A stretch of 5,568 nt of DNA. It comes from Deltaproteobacteria bacterium (lineage in GTDB: Bacteria > Desulfobacterota > DSM-4660 > Desulfatiglandales > Desulfatiglandaceae). The DNA lies in assembly GCA_019307645.1 (NCBI GenBank), contig JAFDJF010000212.1:1-5568 (forward strand), given 5' to 3'. A program made the translations under genes and the position numbers. Of the stretch, positions 1 to 5,568 are shown piece after piece. The notes under the pieces are model-generated. The model ran no database searches. It was given only the letters and a program-made list of their open reading frames with translations, and was not told where the DNA came from. The stretch's first letter is position 1. Each line of letters begins with the position of its first letter.

Positions 1-1092
1 CTTTACTTGCTTGCCTACAACACAAACAAAAAGAGCATCACCTTAAATCTTGAAACCGCGGACGGACAGGAAATATTCAAGCAGCTGGTGAAGACCGCTG
101 ATATGGTTATCGAGTCCTTTGAACCGGGGCATATGACCGGCCTGGGCCTGGGTTATGATGATCTGGAGAAGATCAACAAGCGGCTTGTTATGGTCTCCAT
201 CACACCGTTTGGCCAGACCGGGCCCTATGTGGACCGGAAATATAAGTTCAATGATATGATTGTCTGGGCCCTGAGCGGTTTCATGCACCCGAATGGTGAG
301 TCGGACCGTGCCCCCAATCAGATGACTTTTCCTCAGGCATATCTTAATGGTGCTGCCGAGGCGGCATCAGGGGCAATGACCGCTCTTTATGCCCGTGAGA
401 TATTCGGAGAGGGCCAGCACGTGGATGTTTCCATTCAGCAGTCGTTACAGACATGCAACCAGATGTCCATGCCGCTGTGGGATATGTACGGCGTAAACTC
501 GCCGCGGGGTTTAATGAAAGGGGGGGGGTTCCCGAGGGCGGATGGTAGCGTCATTAACAGCCGCGCTTTTTACCCGTGCAAGGATGGCTGGTTATTCATT
601 CTCCTGGGTGGCGGTGCGCTCAAGGCCATGTCTCTTTCCGGCAAGGCGCTGATCGAGTTCATGGATGAAGAAGGGATGGCCGGTGACCTGGTGGGCTATG
701 ACTGGGCCACCTACGATGCCTCCAAGATTACCCAGGAGGAGATAGACCACCAGCAGTTGGATATTATCGGGCCGTATCTGAAGACAAAAACAAAGCTGGA
801 GTTTTATGAAGAGGCCATCAAACGGAAAATTCTGGGTTGCCCGTTTCAGGATCCCAAGGATATTGCAGAAAGCCCCCAGCTTGCTGCCAGAGAGTTCTTT
901 GTCGATGTTGAACACCCTGAACTGGGCGACACCATCACTCACTGCGGCCCCTTTATCAAGTTGAGCGAAACGCCTTTAAAAAAGTGGCGGCGGGCGCCGC
1001 TTATGGGCGAACACAACCGGGCAATATATGAAGATGAGCTGGGATTCACCGCCGAACAGCTTCACAGCCTGAAGCAGGCAAGCATCATATAA
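1..1092 (+). CDS. Class III (CaiB/BaiF family) CoA-transferase, 5'-truncated by window edge
   Basis: Family III CoA-transferases move CoA from a donor acyl-CoA to a free carboxylic acid in the cytoplasm, through an aspartyl-CoA anhydride/thioester intermediate. The reading frame is open from base 1, giving 363 visible residues; roughly the first 60-75 residues (the usual start with the I(R/K)VLDL segment) lie outside the window, so the true start is not visible. Family marks are the AYNTNKKSITLNL segment near the left edge, the ITPFGQTGPY loop (visible residues 67-76), and GQHVDVSIQQS, whose Asp (visible residue 142, codon 424-426) aligns with catalytic Asp169 of formyl-CoA transferase. The C-terminal part (REFFVDVEHPELG, then KLSETP) is also typical. 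It is followed 71 nt later by a second family member, as in two-subunit enzymes such as BbsEF (succinyl-CoA:benzylsuccinate CoA-transferase). The acid substrate cannot be read from the sequence. A TTG at position 7 is not a credible start. Confidence 0.93.
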   Translation, partial: LYLLAYNTNKKSITLNLETADGQEIFKQLVKTADMVIESFEPGHMTGLGLGYDDLEKINKRLVMVSITPFGQTGPYVDRKYKFNDMIVWALSGFMHPNGESDRAPNQMTFPQAYLNGAAEAASGAMTALYAREIFGEGQHVDVSIQQSLQTCNQMSMPLWDMYGVNSPRGLMKGGGFPRADGSVINSRAFYPCKDGWLFILLGGGALKAMSLSGKALIEFMDEEGMAGDLVGYDWATYDASKITQEEIDHQQLDIIGPYLKTKTKLEFYEEAIKRKILGCPFQDPKDIAESPQLAAREFFVDVEHPELGDTITHCGPFIKLSETPLKKWRRAPLMGEHNRAIYEDELGFTAEQLHSLKQASII

Positions 1093-1150
1093 TGTAATGT
1101 AGAAATCAACGTCCTCTGGGCGGGAATTTTTTTACGCATTTGTACGTAAC

Positions 1151-1160
1151 AGGGAGAAGG
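1151..1160 (+). promoter_or_regulatory. Ribosome binding site that sets the GTG start of the second CoA-transferase
   Basis: The purine-rich AGGGAGAAGG lies just before GTG 1164; its GGAGA core (1153-1157) is 6 nt from that codon. The upstream in-frame TTG at 1140 has only a T-rich stretch before it and would add eight residues that do not look like the family N-terminus, so GTG 1164 is preferred. Confidence 0.7.
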
Positions 1161-1163
1161 GTA

Positions 1164-2381
1164 GTGGAAAAGAAATGGATATTTAAGGGAATCAAGGTCC
1201 TTGATTTTACCAGTGGCGCAGTAGGCCCTCTGACTGTAAAGTATTTGGCTGATCACGGAGCCGATGTGGTTCATGTGGAGTCCCGCTTGAGACCGGATGT
1301 GGCCCGGACAGCGGGGCCGTTTAAGGATGGGCTAACCGATCTGGACCACTCGGCCTGGCAACCCAACTACCATACCAGCAAATACGGGATCACCCTGAAT
1401 ATGGATTTGCCCAGGACCAGGGAGATTGCCTGGAAGCTGATTGAGTGGTGCGATGTGTTGGCCGAGGGTTTTACTCCGGGAGTAATGAAGAAGTGGGGTA
1501 TGGATTATGAAAGCGTGCGGAAGGGGAAGCCTGACATCATCTATTTCAGTACCTGCCAGCAGGGGCAGACCGGGCCCCATGCCGGGTTTCGGGGTTACGG
1601 CAACCATGCGGTAGCAGTGGCGGGGATGTGTCATATGATGGGGTGGCCTGACAGGGAGCCTTCCTATATATGGGGAGCCTACACTGACTATATTTCGCCC
1701 CGGTTTGGCGTGACGGCTGTGATCGCAGCACTCGATTATCGCCGCAGGACAGGGAAAGGACAATATATTGATCTCTCCCAGTTTGAAGCGGGTATCACCT
1801 TCCTTGCGCCGGTTGTTATGGACTACTTTGTAAATGGCCGGGTCCAGACGCGTAACGGGAACCGCGCTCCCAATGCCGCACCCCATGGCGCTTATTCATG
1901 CGAAGGTAATGACAGGTGGATAGCCGTTGCCGTTACCGGTGATGAAGAATGGAAGGCGTTTTGCAGGGTGATCGGGGAGCCGGACTGGACAAAGGATCCA
2001 AAATTTCAAACACTCACGGGAAGGAAGAAAAATGAGGATGCGCTGGATGAGCATGTGGAAGAATGGACGCGCTCCAGGTCTGCTGAAGAGGTGATGAAAA
2101 TGATGCAGGATGAGGGAGTACCTGCAGCGGTGGTCCAAAATGCTGAGGATCTGGCAAAGGACCCCCAGATGAAACACCGCGAACATTTCAAGGTGCTAAA
2201 GCATGAAGTGATCGGTCCCCATCGTTATGATAATGTCCCTTTTAAATTATCCAAGAGTCCCCAGGGCCCGCGATGGGCAGGACCCATCTTTGGGCAGCAC
2301 ATCGAAAAGGTTTGTACCGAGTTTCTGGGGATGTCATTGGATGAGATTTCTGATTGCATGGCAGAAGGGGTTTTTGAATAA
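1164..2381 (+). CDS. Class III (CaiB/BaiF family) CoA-transferase
   Basis: This is a complete 405-residue protein of the usual family length, starting at GTG 1164 behind a good ribosome binding site. It opens with the standard family beginning (IFKGIKVLDFTSGAVGP), followed by YLADHGADVVHVES, the CQQGQTGPHAGFRGYG loop and GKGQYIDLSQFEA. The Asp in that last segment (residue 203, codon 1770-1772) matches the catalytic Asp169 of formyl-CoA transferase. The C-terminal lobe carries EGVPAAVVQNAEDLAKDPQ and ends in the typical FKLSKSP segment. It is clearly diverged from the preceding gene product, so the two are paralogues rather than a recent duplication. Together they may form a hetero-oligomer like BbsEF, or they may be two separate homo-oligomeric enzymes; since both keep the Asp, either could be active alone. 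The donor is often succinyl-CoA in such systems, but neither donor nor acceptor can be read here. Confidence 0.93.
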   Translation: MEKKWIFKGIKVLDFTSGAVGPLTVKYLADHGADVVHVESRLRPDVARTAGPFKDGLTDLDHSAWQPNYHTSKYGITLNMDLPRTREIAWKLIEWCDVLAEGFTPGVMKKWGMDYESVRKGKPDIIYFSTCQQGQTGPHAGFRGYGNHAVAVAGMCHMMGWPDREPSYIWGAYTDYISPRFGVTAVIAALDYRRRTGKGQYIDLSQFEAGITFLAPVVMDYFVNGRVQTRNGNRAPNAAPHGAYSCEGNDRWIAVAVTGDEEWKAFCRVIGEPDWTKDPKFQTLTGRKKNEDALDEHVEEWTRSRSAEEVMKMMQDEGVPAAVVQNAEDLAKDPQMKHREHFKVLKHEVIGPHRYDNVPFKLSKSPQGPRWAGPIFGQHIEKVCTEFLGMSLDEISDCMAEGVFE

Positions 2382-2421
2382 AACGGGTGTAGATTGTAGG
2401 TCTTTTACGTCGAGCTGAAAC

Positions 2422-2429
2422 GGAGGTGA
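2422..2429 (+). promoter_or_regulatory. Strong Shine-Dalgarno for the acyl-CoA dehydrogenase
   Basis: GGAGGTGA is a full match to the 16S rRNA 3' end complement, with 6 nt to ATG 2436. It is the strongest ribosome binding site in the window and suggests this gene is translated more efficiently than its neighbours. Confidence 0.85.
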
Positions 2430-2435
2430 AAAAGA

Positions 2436-3590
2436 ATGGATTTTGCATTTACCGGAGAACAAAAGGATATCCAAAAAGCGGTTAAAGATTTCTGCAGGGG
2501 AGAGTTCAGCAAAGAACTGGCCATGGAGCTGGACCAAACCCATGAATTTCCAATGAAGCTGTTTAAGAAAGCGGCAAAACTGGGGCTCATTGGGATTGGT
2601 TTTCCGGAGGAATATTCCGGACAGGGTTTGGGCGTCATCGAGAAATGCATTGTGTGTGAAGAGCTCTGCCGGGCGGATTCCACCATCGGCAGCGCCCTTG
2701 CCCTTTCCTCGTTTGCATTTGAATGCCTGGACCGGTATGGCAGCGACCCATTGAAGAAAAAATTTTTATCGCTTGTTGCAGGAGGCAAAACCCTTTGCGG
2801 AGGAGCATTTACCGAGCCGAATCACGGCTCTGACATCACCCGCATGGATACCACAGCCGTAAGAGACGGTGACGAATGGGTGATCAACGGCACCAAAATG
2901 TTTATTACCAACGCAGGGCTTGCCGGATTTTTTTCCGTACTCTTGCAAACGGATCCGGATGCGGATCCGCCTCATCGGGGCATGAGCCTGATTCTTGTTG
3001 AGGCAGATCGCGAAGGGTTTTCCATATCGGATGTGGGCTTGAAAATGGGGATCAGGGGCATGCCCACGGGGGAATTGGTGTTTAAGGACGTACGGGTTCC
3101 CCTGACCAATCTGATCGGGGAAGAAAACAAGGGGTTTTACCAGACCCTGTATTTTTTTGACGAAAGCCGGATCATGATCGGAGCCCAGGCCCTTGGGACA
3201 GCCGAGTGTGCCTATGACCGCGCCATTGCCTATGTGACGGAAAGGGAGCAGTTCGGTCAAAAAATCGCCCAGTTCCAGGTGACCCAGCACAAGTTGGCGG
3301 AGATGGCAACAATGATAGAACTGGCCGGGCTCATGGTTTACAAGTCGGCCTGGAATTTTGACCAGGGCCGCATTGATCCCAAGCTGACGTCAATGGCCAA
3401 GATGTTTGCCGCAAGGACCGCGGTGCAGGTTGCCGATGAAGCCATACAGCTGCTGGGGGGATACGGCTACATGACCGAGTATGAGGTGGAACGTATATAC
3501 CGGGATGCCAAGATCACAGAAATCTACGAAGGGACCAAGGAGATCCAGAAAAATACGATTGCCGGCGTACTTCTTGGAAAGCTTAAATGA
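2436..3590 (+). CDS. Acyl-CoA dehydrogenase, short/medium-chain type catalytic base
   Basis: This FAD-dependent enzyme oxidises an acyl-CoA to the 2-enoyl-CoA and probably passes electrons to ETF. It is 384 residues, the standard length. In order it shows an N-terminal helical domain (1-120), the FAD/substrate beta-domain with AFTEPNHGSD (124-133) and W.INGTK.FITNA (148-160), and the C-terminal helical domain with REQFG (270-274), QLLGGYGYMTEYEVER (338-353) and ITEIYEGTKEIQ (360-371). Glu365 in YEGT aligns with catalytic Glu376 of medium-chain acyl-CoA dehydrogenase. The isovaleryl/long-chain alternative base position (FDESR, 241-245) is Ser244, so it is not isovaleryl-CoA dehydrogenase-like. 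TEPNHGSD recalls glutaryl-CoA dehydrogenase, but the position of that enzyme's carboxylate-binding Arg94 is Gly85 here, arguing against a dicarboxylyl-CoA substrate bound in that way. The C-terminus is most like butyryl-CoA dehydrogenases. Next to the mutase, a butyryl-like or other mutase-derived acyl-CoA is a reasonable substrate (inference). Confidence 0.93.
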   Translation: MDFAFTGEQKDIQKAVKDFCRGEFSKELAMELDQTHEFPMKLFKKAAKLGLIGIGFPEEYSGQGLGVIEKCIVCEELCRADSTIGSALALSSFAFECLDRYGSDPLKKKFLSLVAGGKTLCGGAFTEPNHGSDITRMDTTAVRDGDEWVINGTKMFITNAGLAGFFSVLLQTDPDADPPHRGMSLILVEADREGFSISDVGLKMGIRGMPTGELVFKDVRVPLTNLIGEENKGFYQTLYFFDESRIMIGAQALGTAECAYDRAIAYVTEREQFGQKIAQFQVTQHKLAEMATMIELAGLMVYKSAWNFDQGRIDPKLTSMAKMFAARTAVQVADEAIQLLGGYGYMTEYEVERIYRDAKITEIYEGTKEIQKNTIAGVLLGKLK

Positions 3591-3619
3591 GATCCTGTTT
3601 ACAGGGAAAATGAACCGAA

Positions 3620-5305
3620 ATGACCTCAACTTTTAATCCAAAGATCTTTAATGACATAGAAAAGGAAAAGCAAAAATGGAAGGAAGCGCTCGCCCAGGCC
3701 TTTGCTGCCCGGGAAGAGCGGCTCAAGAGATTTTCCACGGTTTCGGATCGGGAAATCAACCAGATCTATACACCGTCAGATAACCGGGATCAGCACTTTA
3801 GTTCAGACATCGGGTTTCCTGGGGAGTACCCCTTTACCCGGGGTGTTCAGCCGTCCATGTACCGGGGACGCCTCTGGACCATGCGGATGTTTGCAGGCCT
3901 GGGTTGTGCCAAGGATAGCAACGAACGATTTCACCTCCTGGTGAAAGAAGGTCAGACCGGCCTTTCAACGGCCTTTGATATGCCCACACTCATGGGCTAT
4001 GACACCGACTCCCCCAGGGCCAGGGGTGAGTGCGGCCGGTGCGGGGTGGCCATCGATACCCTTGAGGACATGGAGGATCTTTTTGACGGGCTTCCCATTG
4101 ACCGCATCACCACCTCCATGACCATCAATCCGCCTGCCCCTGTGATCTGGGCCATGTATATTGCCATGGCGGAAAACAGGGGGATCGACAGAAAGGTTAT
4201 CGGTGGGACCATTCAAAATGACATGCTCAAGGAGTTCATTGCCCAAAAGACCTTCATGTGTCCTCCGGAACCTTCGGTTCGCCTGATCACGGATACGGTG
4301 GAATTCGGCACCAGGGAAGTGCCACGCTGGAACACCATCAGCATCAGCGGATATCACATTCGGGAGGCAGGCTCAACGGCTGTTCAGGAGCTGGCCTTTA
4401 CCCTGGCAGACGGCATTGCCTATGTCCAGGCCGCTATTGAGCGGGGCCTTGATGTGGATGAGTTTGCTCCCAGATTTTCCTTCTTTTTTAATTCACACAT
4501 CGATTTTTTTGAAGAGATCGCCAAGTTCCGTGCGGCCAGACGCATATGGGCAAAGGTCATGAAGGAGAGATTTAAGGCCAAAGACCCACGGTCCTGGTGG
4601 CTGCGGTTTCACACGCAGACGGCAGGCTGTTCGCTTACAGCCCAGCAGCCTTTCAATAATGTGGTTCGCACAACCCTTGAGGCCTTATCCGCAGTCCTCG
4701 GCGGGACCCAATCCCTTCACACCAATTCCCTGGACGAAGCACTGGCCCTGCCTTCGGAAGAATCCGCAACCATTGCACTTCGGACCCAGCAGATCATTGC
4801 TGAAGAATCCGGAGTGACAAACACCATTGATCCCCTGGGCGGTTCCTATTTCATGGAGGCATTGACCGATCAGATGGAAGAAGAGGCCTTTGCGATTATC
4901 CGGAAGATTGACGACATGGGGGGTATGCTTGCGGCAATAGACAACAATTATCCCCAGAAGGAGATTTCTGATGCGGCCTACCACTACCAGAAACAGATCG
5001 ATGCAAAAGAAAAGACGGTGGTAGGGGTGAACAAGTATTTTACAGAGAAAGGAATGCCGGCGGAACTCCTTGAAATTGAAGAAGCGCTTGAAATGCTTCA
5101 AATAGAAAAGACCCGGCGGATCAGGGAGGAACGGGACAATACAGAAGTAAAGGGCTGCCTTGAAATGATCGGTGATGCCTGCACCGGGAACCGGAATGTG
5201 ATGGAGCCTCTGATTAAGACTGTAAAGGCCCATGCGACACTTCAGGAAATATGTGACCTTTTCAGGCTGGTCTTTGGTGAATACAGAGATCCGGGGATTT
5301 ATTGA
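3620..5305 (+). CDS. Adenosylcobalamin-dependent acyl-CoA mutase large subunit, isobutyryl-CoA mutase-like
   Basis: This is a 561-residue catalytic subunit of the methylmalonyl-CoA mutase superfamily; it rearranges the carbon skeleton of an acyl-CoA by radical chemistry. It has the substrate-binding TIM barrel only: QPSMYRGRLWTMRMFAG (77-93), TAFDMPTLMGYDTD (117-130), GTIQNDMLKEF (196-206), ISISGYHIREAG (240-251, His246 = mutase His244), HTQTAGCSLTAQ (331-342) and QSLHTNSLDEALALP (364-378). It ends at FGEYRDPGIY with no cobalamin-binding DxHxxG domain, so a separate small subunit of roughly 130-150 residues is needed. Aligned to P. shermanii methylmalonyl-CoA mutase, Tyr89 is Phe91 and carboxylate-binding Arg207 is Gln209: the isobutyryl-CoA mutase pair (Phe80/Gln198). 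The Asp117 position of 2-hydroxyisobutyryl-CoA mutase is Ala118. The ATG at 3620 follows only a weak AGGGA (3603-3607) 12 nt upstream; no better in-frame start is seen. It lies 29 nt after the dehydrogenase, probably co-transcribed. Substrate remains unproven. Confidence 0.9.
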   Translation: MTSTFNPKIFNDIEKEKQKWKEALAQAFAAREERLKRFSTVSDREINQIYTPSDNRDQHFSSDIGFPGEYPFTRGVQPSMYRGRLWTMRMFAGLGCAKDSNERFHLLVKEGQTGLSTAFDMPTLMGYDTDSPRARGECGRCGVAIDTLEDMEDLFDGLPIDRITTSMTINPPAPVIWAMYIAMAENRGIDRKVIGGTIQNDMLKEFIAQKTFMCPPEPSVRLITDTVEFGTREVPRWNTISISGYHIREAGSTAVQELAFTLADGIAYVQAAIERGLDVDEFAPRFSFFFNSHIDFFEEIAKFRAARRIWAKVMKERFKAKDPRSWWLRFHTQTAGCSLTAQQPFNNVVRTTLEALSAVLGGTQSLHTNSLDEALALPSEESATIALRTQQIIAEESGVTNTIDPLGGSYFMEALTDQMEEEAFAIIRKIDDMGGMLAAIDNNYPQKEISDAAYHYQKQIDAKEKTVVGVNKYFTEKGMPAELLEIEEALEMLQIEKTRRIREERDNTEVKGCLEMIGDACTGNRNVMEPLIKTVKAHATLQEICDLFRLVFGEYRDPGIY

Positions 5306-5310
5306 TAAGA

Positions 5311-5339
5311 GGTTCAGGGTTCAGAGGTTCAAAGGTTCA
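5311..5339. repeat. Four spaced GGTTCA repeats
   Basis: GGTTCA occurs at 5311, 5318, 5326 and 5334, separated by 1-2 purines, and a fifth copy is at 5481. It starts 5 nt after the mutase stop codon. It looks like a low-complexity, slippage-prone intergenic repeat; no function is evident. Confidence 0.8.
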
Positions 5340-5384
5340 AGGTTGTCGGTCAATGCCAATAACTTAAGGGACATTCCTTCCCGT

Positions 5385-5465
5385 CCCCCTTCCGCAAAGG
5401 GGGATTGAGGGGGATTTTATAGCTGTTGGAATAAATCCCCCCCAGCCCCCCTTTGCAAAGGGGGG
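5385..5465. repeat. Paired inverted G/C-tract palindromic repeat (REP/MITE-like)
   Basis: Two 33-nt units, 5385-5417 and 5433-5465, are reverse complements at 27 of 33 positions and flank a 15-nt centre. Each unit also contains its own hairpin: CCCCCTT...AAGGGGG at 5385-5403, and a perfect 20-bp palindrome with C6/G6 arms and TTTGCAAA core at 5446-5465. The pair could fold into a long imperfect cruciform or two small hairpins. Similar C-run/G-run intergenic repeats are common in Desulfobacterota genomes (general knowledge, not checked here). No U-tract follows either hairpin, so it is not a canonical intrinsic terminator, although the structure could still slow transcription or protect the operon's 3' end. 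Confidence 0.75.
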
Positions 5466-5568
5466 AGATTCGGGCTTAAGGGTTCACGCAAAAATAAATT
5501 CACATTTTTGGCGCTCAGATTTAGGTTAGGTTTGGTAGATATTTAAGAGCAAAAGACACAGTAATAGT

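Larger units (their letters stand above)
5306..5568. other. Gene-free tail with repeats
   Basis: I see no reading frame of credible length on either strand here. The first 35 nt hold GGTTCA repeats, the middle holds a C-run/G-run inverted-repeat element, and from about 5487 to the end the sequence is AT-rich with no clear gene, promoter or terminator. The expected cobalamin-binding subunit does not begin in this stretch. Confidence 0.7.

Noticed and set aside
1093..1163. Promoter or terminator between the two CoA-transferase genes
   Set aside because: A T7 run is present, but there is no stable stem before it and no convincing -35/-10 pair; it is treated as an ordinary intra-operon gap.
1332..1886. 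184-codon open frame on the minus strand
   Set aside because: It lies fully inside the second CoA-transferase, which has clear family motifs; the antisense translation has no recognisable domain and is a codon-bias shadow.
2766..3290. 174-codon minus-strand frame
   Set aside because: It is antisense to the acyl-CoA dehydrogenase core and shows no protein family features.
4685..5233. 182-codon minus-strand frame
   Set aside because: It is antisense to the mutase C-terminal half; the composition is that of a shadow frame with no motif.
3620..5305. Plain methylmalonyl-CoA mutase assignment
   Set aside because: Overall similarity would support it, but Tyr89 and Arg207 are replaced by Phe91 and Gln209, so the specific name is not justified.
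5385..5465. Intrinsic terminator for the operon
   Set aside because: The hairpins are GC-rich, but neither is followed by a T-tract on the plus strand; kept as a repeat element instead.
5311..5486. CRISPR array
   Set aside because: The repeats are only 6 nt with 1-2 nt spacers; there is no 24-37 nt repeat with regular unique spacers.

Overview
The window carries a single-strand run of four plus-strand genes. All act on acyl-CoA thioesters: two class III (CaiB/BaiF-type) CoA-transferases (the first cut by the window's left edge), an acyl-CoA dehydrogenase, and the large subunit of an adenosylcobalamin-dependent acyl-CoA mutase. Gaps between genes are 71, 54 and 29 nt, all are co-oriented, and I see no terminator between them, so they probably form one operon whose promoter lies to the left of the window. 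The last 263 nt contain no gene and hold short repeats plus a G/C-tract inverted-repeat element.

Moderate GC, CoA-transfer activation rather than an ATP-dependent ligase, and the C-run/G-run palindromic intergenic repeat all suggest an anaerobic, probably sulfate-reducing or syntrophic, member of the Desulfobacterota. This is an inference; no taxonomic marker gene is present.

The main point is the mutase. By overall similarity it would be labelled methylmalonyl-CoA mutase, but the two specificity positions read Phe91 and Gln209, where methylmalonyl-CoA mutase has Tyr89 and Arg207. Phe/Gln is the isobutyryl-CoA mutase pair. The position of the Asp that marks 2-hydroxyisobutyryl-CoA mutase is Ala here. 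The enzyme therefore probably does not handle a substrate with a free carboxylate such as methylmalonyl- or succinyl-CoA.

A coherent reading is a catabolic module for a branched carboxylic acid: the CoA-transferase(s) load the acid with CoA, the mutase interconverts branched and linear (or quaternary and tertiary) skeletons, and the dehydrogenase, which has a short-chain/medium-chain-type catalytic Glu (Glu365), starts beta-oxidation. Isobutyrate is the simplest candidate substrate. The layout also resembles the fumarate-addition pathways (benzylsuccinate or alkylsuccinate: CoA-transferase pair, dehydrogenase, mutase), which is the main alternative. The cobalamin-binding small subunit that the mutase needs is not in the window.
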